The translations under genes were made by a program, and so were the position numbers. The notes under the pieces were generated by a model. The model was given only the letters and a program-made list of their open reading frames with translations, had not been told where the DNA came from and did not search any database. This document shows positions 1 to 10,592 of a stretch of DNA of 64,000 bases, in pieces. Location: NCBI RefSeq assembly GCF_008831285.2, contig NC_045151.1, positions 2,291,544-2,355,543 of the forward strand. Reading direction: 5' to 3'. Each line of letters starts with the position of its first letter. Positions within the stretch are counted from its first letter, which is position 1. Origin of the DNA: Nymphaea colorata (lineage: Eukaryota; Streptophyta; Magnoliopsida; Nymphaeales; Nymphaeaceae).

Positions 1-1212
1 TTAAGAATATCAAAATTTACGTATTTGAAATACCAACCATCTAGAATCATCCAAAAGGAGTTGATGATTTCATTACTACGAAATCTGGAATTTGAATAGA
101 TTTGAAAAATCATTGTTTCTATCTAAGAACAAGTCTTATTGGAATCAATGTCCACAATTTTTCAGCTATTTAAATCAACACAAGGTCTGATTTTTTAGCT
201 ATTTTGAGACAAAAGTGGACGTCATCCATGTCTCCCATCCGTTTCAAAGATTGAACTTGACATCATTTATATATTTTCATCATTTGATTAATTTATGTTA
301 AGCTCAAGCTTATGGACTACATCTCTAATTCATGTGCTTAGTCATATAATGAGCACATATAGAGAAAGTCCTACATTTTAATCAATCTTCATGTATAGAT
401 TGTATGACGTGCAATACGGACTTTGAGAGATTATGAGGGAGTGAAGAATGTATGTTTCATATGAATGAATCTTGATGATTATGAGAGAGAGAAGAATGAA
501 TGTTCCATATAGTTTCCATTCTCGGTTTCATGCATTCACTTTCACTCAAAATCAATGGCACCACATGCACATTCTCAAGAAATTAAGTGATTCAAATTTA
601 AGTTGCAAAAAGTGACCAAGTCATATTGCAATGAGAATTTGTAACTTCACTTACTTCAAAAGAAAACACAAGCAATGCATTCATAATCTTTTGGCCCAAA
701 GTGCATTTGAAAAACAACATGTTTTCTAACAATTTGGAACCTATGTTCTTTCAAAAGAATGAATTCTACAAATCACATGATTTGACAAAAGAAGAGTTCA
801 AAAATCAATTTTTATCATAAGATGATCATCATCATTAGAGTTCACAACAAAGAACTCAATTCCAAATCTTCAAAATCCTAAGAATTATGTGTTTCAAATA
901 ACACCAAAACAAAGGATTTTAAACCAACTTGAAAACCCCCAATATTCAAATTCATTTATTCAAAAAAATGAATTCGGTTCTTGAATCCAAAACCTCAATG
1001 CATAAGCATATAGGACTTACATCAATAACTCGTATATATCCAAATGATCTTTAGTCCTTGGTCTAATTACCCTGTTAAAGGCGGCAGGAACGGTTGGACC
1101 TCGTACCGACGAGCGGATCCCTTTCTCTTGAAAATTTTCTCAAAACCCAATTTTAAAAGAATTTTGCTGACTCGCATTTCGACCTTCTTGAAAAGGGAGT
1201 GGGGTGCGAACA
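1..1212 (+). repeat. 5' LTR of Tat-lineage Ty3/gypsy element (3' part only)
   Basis: Bases 1-1212 match 13196-14417 almost base for base, so this is the 3' third of the upstream LTR of the element whose downstream LTR is 10593-14417. The LTR starts outside the window. It ends in ...gcgaaca, and the full LTR has inverted TGTT...AACA ends. Differences from the other LTR are almost all single-base indels, mostly in short homopolymer runs, with only a few substitutions, which is unusual for natural decay. The primer binding site follows two bases later. Confidence 0.93.
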
Positions 1213-1214
1213 GA

Positions 1215-1232
1215 TGGCACGCCCGGTGGGAC
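1215..1232 (+). other. Primer binding site of the Tat element
   Basis: The 18 bases tggcacgcccggtgggac begin with TGG, the complement of a tRNA 3' CCA end, two bases after the LTR terminus. This is the usual place and form of a minus-strand primer binding site in plant gypsy elements. I cannot assign the tRNA with certainty. Confidence 0.75.
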
Positions 1233-1838
1233 CCGTCATTGTTTGTCTAAAGACTTATTTGGATCATATATGAGTTATTTTCACCAATGTCGGACATCAA
1301 TTGCACAAAAAAAAAAAAAAAAAAATTAAACTCACAAAAATGCATACTGACATGATGTAGTGTACATTGAGGAGATTTCATGAACCTCATTCATTTCAAT
1401 TTATCCTACCCCTCCTCAATTTAAAGATTGTATGCAGCCCATGTATGCTCTCAAAATTTCAAATCTATCTCTTAGGAATGTATGCAATAGAGCCATCTAT
1501 TTCGCATCTTCTCATGAATTTTGAAAAACAAATCCTTACCTATATCATATCCCGGTCATCATGTTGCCGGGCTATTTCTAGGACATTAGTCCAAGATATA
1601 GCCTTACAACTGGACCACCCAATTGGACTGAGAAGTCCCCCATTAGTACCAAAACGGACAATAGTCCCGGTATATCGATGGGTGAACAAGGAGAAATGGA
1701 GAGCCCAAATCTAGAAAACCCTTGGAGGAGTCAATGCTAGTACTATAAATTTGGTATATAAGTATACCATAATTTTGGATAAATAAAGAATCATTGCCCA
1801 TTTATTTTCCATAGGTTTCAAGACCAATTTTCAAAATA
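1233..1838 (+). other. Untranslated leader of the Tat element
   Basis: This stretch between the primer binding site and the first ORF has a run of A around 1307-1325 and an open frame at 1367-1714. That frame has no recognisable domain and I do not consider it a gene. No other signal seen. Confidence 0.6.
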
Positions 1839-3225
1839 ATGCATATAGGCAAGAGTCCTAGGAATTGCATTATCAATTTTTCATTAACTGCTTGTTTGGA
1901 CGCATGTGATGTTTTACTTTGCCCTAAGTCCATGTCCAAACCCAATGTCAAAACTCTTCTCGAGTCTCTATTGGGTCAATTCATGTCAAAGTCTAATACC
2001 TTCTCTTGTCTAGATGGACTCAGAAAGTATCTTCCATATGACCACATCCTATTCGGGTCATGTCAAGGCCGATCCGGACTTCGCATCATCCCAAGTGGAG
2101 TCTACCTACCTCAGTGGTATCTTTCATGGTACCCAACTTTTCGGTGTATGTTCCCGGATCACTTAGAAGATTGCGGTCTTGAAGAAGCAGTCAGTCTTGC
2201 CATACAGCCTATCAATGGCAATCTAATCCATGCAATTGCTGAAAGATGGAACCCAAGGACCAACACATTCTGGTTTCCATGGGGTGAAATGACAATCACT
2301 CTTGATGAGTTCTCCAACATTATGGGTTTGCCAGAACCAAAAGGTGACCCAAGAGGTCCAATTGAAGACCAGTTCCTTGTAAACCAAGGTCAAGTCAAAA
2401 CTCTAGAAGTGATTCGTAAACTCACAGGGAAAAGGAGTTGGCATTTTCTAGAGAAAGTTGGACATCAATATCTTCAACTACAAGAGCTTGGTGAAACATA
2501 CTCCCAATTTGTCAACCCTGCGTCACTATCTAGAACTGTTGCAGACAAGTACAAAAACTCCATAGTGACTTGTACCGTGGGTCTTATCTTCTTCAATAAT
2601 GAAGAACACATAATGGATTTCTGCATAGCTCGCCTCTTCAGAAAATGGGGGCATGTCCAAGTCCGTCACATTTCCATAGCAATGGCAGCCTTGGCATTCC
2701 TTTACAGAGGGTTGGCCAAATTTTCAATTGGAGATGCAGACTCGATAGAAGGATGTGTCTTTGCACTGCAAGCATGGTTCTAACAAACATGTGGGGCCAC
2801 AATCATGTCATTTTCAAAACACAGACGGTCAGTTATCTAGTATGGAGCACTACCGCAGAAAGATGGAGGAAGTTGATGACTCCACCATCATTTGGGACTT
2901 CTTTGATCGAGAGGTCATCAAGTCAAGATACACTTACAACCCAGTCAGAGGAAGTCTTCTATTGGGACCGTTTTTCATAATTGAATATCATCCGGAGCGT
3001 TGCCTCAGGCAATTCTCACTGCGTCAGAGGAAGGCATATCCAATTGAGTCGGAAGGAGCCATTGTGGAGTGTGAACTAGACACTGAAGAGTGGTCCGGGA
3101 TATACACCTATGCCCAGCAACGTTGGGAATCATTTGCTCACTTGTATCTTGTCCTTGGTCCAGGAATGAGTCCCGAATATGTAAAATGGTGGGATGAAGT
3201 TCGCCCATCTATCCTTCTGTCCTAG
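1839..3225 (+). pseudogene. ORF1 of Tat element: plant mobile domain protein, frame broken
   Basis: The first frame (1839-2783, 314 codons) carries the signature of the plant mobile domain (PMD, the MAIN/MAIL1 and transposon-associated domain). Residues 135-155 read as ERWNPRTNTFWFPWGEMTIT followed by L, and residues 156-165 as DEFSNIMGLP. The domain continues in another frame at 2755-3225 (for example DFFDREVIKSRYTY and YVKWWDEVRP), so the reading frame is disturbed somewhere in 2755-2860. PMD genes are known both as host genes and inside gypsy and MULE elements, and Ogre/Tat elements are known to carry an extra ORF upstream of gag. Function in the element is unknown. It lies directly upstream of gag on the same strand and would share the LTR promoter. 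The frame break may be a real mutation or a sequence error, since the nearby LTR shows many suspicious single-base indels. Confidence 0.8.
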
Positions 3226-3408
3226 ATTGTCATGTCTAATTCATTGTCATTAAGCCAAAATTTGTCAAGTTTTGTCAAGTTATGTTAAACTTTGTCAAGT
3301 TTTGTCATTTTCATCTTTCTTTTAATATGTAATCAAAATTTGTCACCTCTCATCAATTCACATCCTAACATTTTCAATTTTTCTTCTTGCAAGGTGAACA
3401 TCCGCTTT

Positions 3409-4931
3409 ATGGTTGAAACCAGAAGCCAAAGCAGGAGAAGGAGTGAAATGGAGCTTGATCAACCTTTTATAGGAGACAGGGGAGAAGAATCCTCCTCAGA
3501 AACACCTCCCAAGCTGGAAATAAATGACCCAGAATTTGAGGAATACAGAAGATTCCGGAAATACATGATCATGTTCAATGAAGAACAAGCGCAGGCAGAA
3601 AAAAGCCAAAAAGAAAGGGAAGAAAACAAGAAAGTACTCATCAAGCAGTTCAGACTCTTCTGAAGACGCTACAACAGAATCTAGTAGTGAGAAAGAACCG
3701 AAAACTCCCAAGAAAAGAAGAAGGGAGAATCCTGGAAAACAAAAATCCAGGAAGTTGAAAAAAGTTAAATGCAGTACAACTTAAAGGCAAGAACAAGAGG
3801 AATTTCACTTGCGAAGATTTCTACGAAAGCTTCGAAAATGACAAACACATAAAAAACTTGCCCAAGAAATTTATCAAATTTGATGGCCATGGAGACCCAA
3901 AGGCACATTTGGCCATGTTCTTTGCTGAATGCTACAAATTCCGCCACAATCATAGGGCCCTCTTTCGATGTTTCCCTAGAAGCCTAGAAGGAATTGCAGC
4001 ACAATGGTATCGGGAACACATCAACCCAGTGGAATTGAAAAATTTTGACATGTTAATCAACCTTTTCATCGAAAGGTTCATTCAAAACGTTGAAACTGCA
4101 CCAACGATCACCACATTATGCTATCTAAAACAGAGGCCAGGTGAAAAGGTGAGAGATTTTATTCAGAGGTGGAGGTCTTCTTGCAACAAGATGAGAGACC
4201 CAATCTCTCAATCCCATGCACTGGGATTGATCGTAAACAATTTGACACAACCATTAAGGAGCCTCATTTCCAATGCTCCAATCAAGTCTTTCATCGATCT
4301 CACTGAGAGGGCAGAATGCATTGAAGCAGGAATTGAGAATGGAGCTTTTGATGCTGTCATCCCGGTAAAAGTAAGGGAAGATACAAAAAAGAATAGCAGA
4401 AGTCAGAATGCTCCAGCCAACATCGTGGCCAACGCTGCAGCCTTCAAGAAAGAAAAGTCCGAATATCCTAAGAATAAAGGGGTAATGGACAAAGCTAGTG
4501 GCAGTAGTAGTGGCACCAAAAACAAACATCCTGGATGGGGGTACGATAGAAAATTTACCCCATTACAACAAAGTTATGAAGAGGTCATGCATATGCTAAT
4601 CGAAAGAGGTACTCTGTTTCTCCCAAAAGTCTCCAACCCCCCACCAATGATGGGGAAAAACAAAGAGCAATTCTGCAAATTTCATCGTGCTCCAGGACAT
4701 GATACAGAAGACTGCCTTGTACTTAAAAATATTGTGCAAGATGCAGTTGACAAAGAAATAATCAAAGAGGTCAGTGAACAGCCGGACATTCTCAAGAATC
4801 CTTTTCCTAAACATGACAAAGGAATAGTTTCGATGGTCAGATTTTCAACAGGTCGTCAAATTATGGTGACAAACAAAAGGGATACAGCGTCCCTGGATTT
4901 CTTTGGATTGCTTTTCAAACATGATAAATGA
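3409..4931 (+). pseudogene. gag: gag of the Tat element, two frame breaks
   Basis: The likely start is the ATG at 3409 (MVETRSQSRRR). The frame runs to 3663, the Ser/Lys-rich stretch continues in a second frame (3578-3784), and the main part is in a third frame open from about 3780 to the TGA at 4929-4931. The main part holds a retrotransposon gag (capsid) domain, with FDGHGDPKAHLAMFF, GIAAQWYREHI and RPGEKVRDFIQRW. A zinc knuckle of the C-x2-H-x4-H-x4-C type lies at 4674-4715. Gag forms the virus-like particle and binds the RNA. The two frame changes lie in a low-complexity region (3600-3790) rich in A and AG runs. The final TGA is followed by an open continuation into the protease frame. 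Confidence 0.85.
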
Positions 4932-5978
4932 TCCATCAATGCACAAACCGGACTGGTTAAACAAGACCATCTGACAGAGATTGATCAGAAGTCACAAGTG
5001 TGCGACCCTGAACCATTGGAATCCATTTTCAATGAATTGGACCCCTTACCTGAAGTCAAGAAGGGAGGGTTTAGCCCTAACAGGGGGAATGAATGGGCTT
5101 TTGAATTATGTGAAAATAGTCCGATCATATTCTCTGATAAAGATCTACCAACTGGAGGTGCATCACACAATGACGCCTTGCACATAGTGATAGAGACAAG
5201 GGGCACCAGAGTCTCCCACGTTTTAATTGATGGTGGAGCAAGCCTGAACATCTGTCCACAACAAACAGCTCGTGAGTTGGGCATAAGACAGGCTGACTAT
5301 ACTCCATCCAAAATTTTCATCCATGGATATGACGGGACAGGACAACCATGCCTAGGATGCATATGTCTGGATTTGAATATTTCTGAGACGTATCATCGGG
5401 TTTTATTTCATGTGGTGGATATAGAACCCTCCTTCAACTTGTTGCTTGGCAGGCCATGGATCCATGCTACCAATGCAGTTCCCTCCACTCTACATCAGTG
5501 TGTCAAATGGACTTACAACGGGAATTCTATAACCATCTATGCAGAGGATAGGGAAAGTCGGCTTGTACACCCAATGATTCCGGTACCAACATATACAATT
5601 GAGGTACCCAGTATTCGAGTCTGCAAAGAAGAAGAAATATCTCAAAGTCTTAGCAGGTTGGCCATTCAGAAACCAAAGAAACAGGTATGGGTGAAAAGGG
5701 GTACCAAACTTGAAACAAGTTACAAAAGTCATCCGTTGTTCAAGAAATTCTGCCAGAATGAGAAAGGATTGGATTTACTCATACGCCATGGATACCAGCC
5801 ATTTACTGGCCTTGGCAAACATGAAAATGGAATCTTGGAACCAGTTACCTTGACAGGACAACGAGGCACTCAAGCCTTGGGGTGCCAAAGCTATGGAAAA
5901 GTGGATGTTGAGGAAGAATTCAAGCCAGTACCTTTCGTCAAGAGCAATACCATAGGCGGATGTTCACCATCAATTTGA
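4932..5978 (+). CDS. Protease ORF of the Tat element with G-patch-like tail
   Basis: The frame is open from just after the gag stop codon (4929-4931) to 5978, in the same frame as the main gag part. The retropepsin active-site motif is DGGAS (codon for D at 5229), preceded by VSHVLI and followed by LNICPQQTAREL, a common plant gypsy form of D-T/S-G-A. Downstream, LLGRPWIH is the conserved ILG-like flap-side motif. Near the C terminus a G-patch-like stretch is seen (HGYQPFTGLGKHENGI...GTQALGCQSYG), as in many plant gypsy polyproteins. No ATG is near the beginning, so it is probably made as a fusion with gag. It is separated from the RT ORF by about 120 bases and a frame change. Confidence 0.85.
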   Translation, partial: SINAQTGLVKQDHLTEIDQKSQVCDPEPLESIFNELDPLPEVKKGGFSPNRGNEWAFELCENSPIIFSDKDLPTGGASHNDALHIVIETRGTRVSHVLIDGGASLNICPQQTARELGIRQADYTPSKIFIHGYDGTGQPCLGCICLDLNISETYHRVLFHVVDIEPSFNLLLGRPWIHATNAVPSTLHQCVKWTYNGNSITIYAEDRESRLVHPMIPVPTYTIEVPSIRVCKEEEISQSLSRLAIQKPKKQVWVKRGTKLETSYKSHPLFKKFCQNEKGLDLLIRHGYQPFTGLGKHENGILEPVTLTGQRGTQALGCQSYGKVDVEEEFKPVPFVKSNTIGGCSPSI

Positions 5979-6097
5979 ATCAACAAATCCGCCATCATTT
6001 TGTCATTTTGTCGTCATTGTACTCAAATAGACCAAGTGTCTTCATTTTGTAATACCTTCAAAAATACAATGACAAATGCAAATTACTTCCATATACA

Positions 6098-9000
6098 ATG
6101 TCTCAAATTTCATCTAACTTCTTTACAATCTTTAGGATGGCATTTGAGGATAAAACATCAAAAGCTTTTAAGGAGATAAATCCAGAACTCACTGAGGCCG
6201 AATGTCCAGAGTTCATCCAAATGAGAAAGCAAGATCAACCGTCACCTCTGATTAATGATCCGATTGAGGAAATTAACATTGGCACGGAAGAGAGTCCAAA
6301 GATTTTGCAAATTGGAATAAGTCTCTCAGCAGAAGAAAGAAAAGAGTTGATAGATTTCCTCAAAAAGCATCAAGAAGCCTTTGCGTGGACTTATGAGGAC
6401 ATGCCAGGACTTGATACAAAATTAGTCGAGCATCGACTACCATTGAAACCAGAATGCAAGCCAATCAAACAAAAGTTGAGGAAACTAGACCCTCGTCTTG
6501 AGGGGCAAGTTAAGGAAGGCCTGGAAGACCTACTAAAGGCAGGGTTCATCCGAACAATCGACTATCCTGAATGGTTAGCAAACATTGTGGTAGTCCCAAA
6601 GAAAAATGGCAAAATTCGGCTATGCATCGATTTCAGAGATTTGAATAAGGCTACACCAAAGGATGACTACCCACTTCCAAACATTGACTTGTTGGTAGAC
6701 AGTACCGCAGGTCACGCTATGTTCTCCTTTATGGATGGATATTCTGGTTATAACCAAATTAAGTTGGCAGCTCAAGATCAAGCCAAAACATCATTTACAA
6801 CCCCATGGGGTACCTTCTGCTATACAGTAATGCCATTTGGTTTGAAGAACGCTGGGGCAACATATCAAAGGGCTATGGCAGCTATTTTTCATGACCAAAT
6901 GCATCAAATCATGGATGCATATGTAGATGATCTACTAATTAAGTCAAAAACAAGGGAAAATCACATCAACATTCTCTCTCAAGTTTTTGATAGACTCTTA
7001 CAATACAAACTTAGATTGAATCCACAAAAATGTGTATTTGGTGTGGAATCCGGTAAGCTTTTGGGATTTATGGTCAGCCAAAAGGGAATCGAGATGGATC
7101 CTTCCAAAGCAAAGGCGATCATCGAAATGTCACCCCCAACAAATCTTAAGGAGCTACGCAGCTTGCAAGGCAGAATTCAATCAATCAGAAGGTTTATATC
7201 TAATCTCGCCATGAGATGCGAACCCTTCAACCATTTACTGCGGAAAGGAGTCAAATTTGAATGGGGGCATGAATGTCAAGCCTCATTCGAAAAGATCAAG
7301 AAGTATCTTCTTTGCCCACCAATTTTAAAACCTCCAATTTTAGGGGAACCTCTACTCCTTTACATCACAGTTAACGATTCAGCCTGTGGTGGATTTCTGG
7401 CTCAATATGAAGAAGGATGCCGAATAGAACATGCCATTTATTACATCAGTAAGACATTTGTGCAGTATGAAAAGAACTACTCGCACATGGAAAAAACTTG
7501 CTTAGCCTTGGTGTGGATGTGTCAAAAATTAAGGCATTATCTATTGGCTTGTGAAGTTAAAATTTTATCCAAACTTAATCCACTCAAATATATCCTCGAA
7601 CAGCCATTTCTGAATGGAAGGATAGCAAAGTGGCAGGTTTTGCTGATGCAATATGATTTGGAATATGTGTCACAAAAATCAATCAAGGGGCAAGCCATTG
7701 CAGACCAATTGGCAGATTTTCCTCTATATGAAGAAATTAGAACAAATGATGATTTTCCAGATGAGCAAATCCTGACAACTGAACCAGAGCCGATTTGGGA
7801 GATGTACTTTGATGGATCTAAGAGCACAGCTGGGGCAGGCATTGGGATACTTTTCATTACACCAGAAAGGGAAATGATTCCTTACTCTCTCAAATTGAAT
7901 TTTTCCTGCACGCATAATATGGCAGAGTACGAGGCCCTAATCCAAGGACTCAAAATGTTGCTCAAATTTAAAGTGCAGAGAGTTCGCATTTTTGGAGATT
8001 CTCTCTTAGCTGTCAGTCAGGTCAATGGAGATTGGCAAGTCAAAGATAAAAAATTGATCCCATATCAAGAGTTAGCAGCTTCCCTCTTAAGACAGTTCGA
8101 GGAATGTCAACTCTTACATGTCAAAAGAGAATTTAACCCAATAGCAGACGGTTTAGCCAGTTTAGGCTCTACCATTGCCTTCAAACCTGGAGAATCTATC
8201 AGATCTTTTGAAGTTGGAAGACTCGAACAACCATCTTTTGTCATACCAGAACAGGTGTTGCAAGCAGAAAGTAGAGAAACACCATGGTATCAGAACATCA
8301 AGGATTTTCTCCAAACTGGAACACTTCCACCAGAAATGTCTCGAAAAGAGCAAAGAGTTTTGAGACACATGTCTTCAAGATATTTCATTCTAGCCGACAT
8401 CCTATACAGAAGAGGATTCAGCACAGAATATGCTAGATGTCTCGATGCAAATGAGGCACTAGAAGTCATTCAAGAAGCCCATGAAGGAATTTGTGGGGGA
8501 CATGTAGGGTATCAGACCCTCGTCAAGCAGATAGTCAGAGCAGGGTACTATTGGCCCACAATGCAAAGAGACTGTCACCAATTTGTCAAGAAATGCATCA
8601 AATGTCAGTTGCATGCACCATCAATTCATGCTCCAGCAGCGTACCTTCATTCGGTCAGCTCACCATGGCCATTCTCCATGTGGGCCTTCGACGTAGTCGG
8701 TCCAATCAATCCACCTGCCTCAAATGGACACAGGTATTTTCTTGCAGCTACAGATTACTTCACCAAATGGGTGGAAGCGATCACTTTAAAAACAGTCGAA
8801 GGACAACACGTAGTGTCCTTCATTCATAAAAATCTTTTGTGTAGATTTGGCATCCCGCATGATATCGTTTCTGATAACGGTACTCATTTCAAAAATGAGA
8901 AAATGCGCAATCTTTGTCATAAACACAAAATACAACATCACTTTTCTGCCCCATATTACCCTCAAGGTAATGGTCAGGCAGAAGCAACCAACAAGATTTT

Positions 9001-9532
9001 GATTCGTGTCTTAGAAAGGACAGTTGAAACAGGCCGAGATTGGCACGAGAAAATGCACAATGCACTTTGGGCGTATCGAACCACAATTCGGACACCCACC
9101 AATGCTACACCAGCAGAATTAGTATATGGAACGGAAATTGTCCTTCCATTACATGTCCAAAAACCAGCAATGAAATTTGCTGCTCTCATTGAACTCCCAA
9201 TTAACAAATACCAAAAAAAGAGACTTACTCAATTAGACCTCTTAGACGAGAAAAGACTACAAGCGGCAGAGCATGCCGAAGTCTATCGTAAGAGAGTCGC
9301 CCGACATTATGCCAAATCAGTCATTGAAAGAAAATTTCAGGTAAATGATCTTGTTTTAAGATCCATAGTTCCACTCAGGAGTAGACCCAAAGGAAAATGG
9401 GCGCCGAACTGGGAAGGACCATATGTTGTCAAAGAGGTTCTACCTCACAATTCTTATCGACTGATTGATGCCGATGGGGTTGAAATCCCCGATCCAATTA
9501 ATGCTTTGCATCTCAAAAAATTCTATACTTGA
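6098..9532 (+). CDS. pol: RT / RNase H / archaeal-type RNase H / integrase polyprotein (Tat)
   Basis: An intact ORF of 1144 codons. Order: reverse transcriptase with LPNIDLLVDS and the catalytic YVDD at residues 275-278; the usual gypsy RNase H (about 425-500, YYISKTFVQYEKNYSHMEKT); then a second, archaeal-type RNase H (about 570-690) with all four acidic positions visible (D572 in YFDGSK, E in NMAEYEAL, D in IFGDSLL, D in IADGLAS). Integrase follows, with an HHCC zinc finger (about 795-835) and DDE residues D865, D926 and E962, giving the canonical D-x35-E spacing. It ends in a GPY module (WEGPYVVKEV) and has no chromodomain. A second RNase H after the first is diagnostic of the Tat lineage. 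The first ATG is 6098, but the ATG at 6137 is an equally plausible start and lies just after a splice-acceptor-like sequence. Confidence 0.97.
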   Translation: MSQISSNFFTIFRMAFEDKTSKAFKEINPELTEAECPEFIQMRKQDQPSPLINDPIEEINIGTEESPKILQIGISLSAEERKELIDFLKKHQEAFAWTYEDMPGLDTKLVEHRLPLKPECKPIKQKLRKLDPRLEGQVKEGLEDLLKAGFIRTIDYPEWLANIVVVPKKNGKIRLCIDFRDLNKATPKDDYPLPNIDLLVDSTAGHAMFSFMDGYSGYNQIKLAAQDQAKTSFTTPWGTFCYTVMPFGLKNAGATYQRAMAAIFHDQMHQIMDAYVDDLLIKSKTRENHINILSQVFDRLLQYKLRLNPQKCVFGVESGKLLGFMVSQKGIEMDPSKAKAIIEMSPPTNLKELRSLQGRIQSIRRFISNLAMRCEPFNHLLRKGVKFEWGHECQASFEKIKKYLLCPPILKPPILGEPLLLYITVNDSACGGFLAQYEEGCRIEHAIYYISKTFVQYEKNYSHMEKTCLALVWMCQKLRHYLLACEVKILSKLNPLKYILEQPFLNGRIAKWQVLLMQYDLEYVSQKSIKGQAIADQLADFPLYEEIRTNDDFPDEQILTTEPEPIWEMYFDGSKSTAGAGIGILFITPEREMIPYSLKLNFSCTHNMAEYEALIQGLKMLLKFKVQRVRIFGDSLLAVSQVNGDWQVKDKKLIPYQELAASLLRQFEECQLLHVKREFNPIADGLASLGSTIAFKPGESIRSFEVGRLEQPSFVIPEQVLQAESRETPWYQNIKDFLQTGTLPPEMSRKEQRVLRHMSSRYFILADILYRRGFSTEYARCLDANEALEVIQEAHEGICGGHVGYQTLVKQIVRAGYYWPTMQRDCHQFVKKCIKCQLHAPSIHAPAAYLHSVSSPWPFSMWAFDVVGPINPPASNGHRYFLAATDYFTKWVEAITLKTVEGQHVVSFIHKNLLCRFGIPHDIVSDNGTHFKNEKMRNLCHKHKIQHHFSAPYYPQGNGQAEATNKILIRVLERTVETGRDWHEKMHNALWAYRTTIRTPTNATPAELVYGTEIVLPLHVQKPAMKFAALIELPINKYQKKRLTQLDLLDEKRLQAAEHAEVYRKRVARHYAKSVIERKFQVNDLVLRSIVPLRSRPKGKWAPNWEGPYVVKEVLPHNSYRLIDADGVEIPDPINALHLKKFYT

Positions 9533-10580
9533 ATTTGCAATTCAAAAAAAAAAAAATTCAAAATAGTTGTGCTTTGATAAGCACGTTTGTAACAATTTTC
9601 AAACCAACTAAGGGGCATGGTATCCCTTAGGGAAAAGTTTCAAAAATGCATCAAAATTTTCAAACTCAACCCATGTCTTGAAGACAATTGTAAGGGCATC
9701 GTCTTGAAATAGGCAAGAAATTTCACAGACATTGAGGGACTTATGTATAGTAATTAATGTTGGTCCCGACAATCGGCATTTGTAAAGGTCTAGCATGAGA
9801 TGCCATAAGAAAAAGTCTTGTCACCTAAAAGACCTTGGCAAAATGCTAGAAAAAGCTATCAAGCGAAATGAGTTGAGCAATGAGCTCGGGGTGAGTGTAG
9901 TTGTTCCTCTGGTTCAAAGCTCAGCAGGCGCGGGTGGGCATATGACCTATGCTTACGCCGTGAAGCTAAAAAGCAATCCATGAACATTTTGCTTATATTA
10001 AGTCTCGTAAAGCCTTCTGAATTCGAGCAAGTAAGCCCGGGGAGTGTTTTACATTTGGTACCTTGAGGCCAACTGGTCTAGGAGTTACCGGCCCAAAGCT
10101 TGTTACAAGGGTTCAGAAGAAAGCCCGATAGACTTGATATTACACAAAGCAAACTACACAAAACCGCCAAAGCGGTGGAACTCCGTAGTAGCTTTTGGGG
10201 TGGTGAGGAATTTCTCCCAAGAGTGAAGGGTGGCTCAAAAAGAAAATCAAAATTCAAAAGCAAAAGAGAGTATGTGAAAAACTAAGTAAAAGAAGAGAAA
10301 AAGCACTTGCCAATGGTTTAGAAGGCATCGAAGGCAAATTTCTCAAAGCATCAAATGCAAAAACTTTCACAATTACAAAATTTTTCAACCAACATTAATT
10401 CCTCTACAAAGTCTCCAATGAGATGGAGAAAGATCTTCTTATTTCAGGTCTATGCCTAGCATTTCCCCTCGAGCGAGGATGGTTCAACATCATTTGAAAA
10501 ATGGATTTTCCAAACGATTTGCAAAAATTTGGTGCGTGAATCTTTGCTATTAAGCAAATTATTCAATTTGCTTAACAACA
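9533..10580 (+). other. 3' untranslated region of the Tat element
   Basis: About one kilobase between the pol stop and the polypurine tract. It holds an A-rich run at 9543-9557 and several short open frames (for example 9795-9983 and 10044-10226) without any domain. Tat relatives of the Retand type carry an extra 3' ORF, but I see no convincing one here. Confidence 0.6.
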
Positions 10581-10592
10581 AAGAGGGGCATC
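10581..10592 (+). other. Polypurine tract of the Tat element
   Basis: The purine-rich aagaggggca lies immediately before the TGTTAACACC start of the 3' LTR, with only tc between. This is the expected primer site for plus-strand DNA synthesis and fixes the LTR start at 10593. Confidence 0.8.

Noticed and set aside
1367-1714. 115-codon open frame in the Tat leader
   Set aside because: No domain, no conserved motif and no good context; lies between primer binding site and ORF1.
7537-7857. Minus-strand open frames inside pol (7537-7857, 8889-9207 and others)
   Set aside because: Shadows of the intact pol frame on the other strand.
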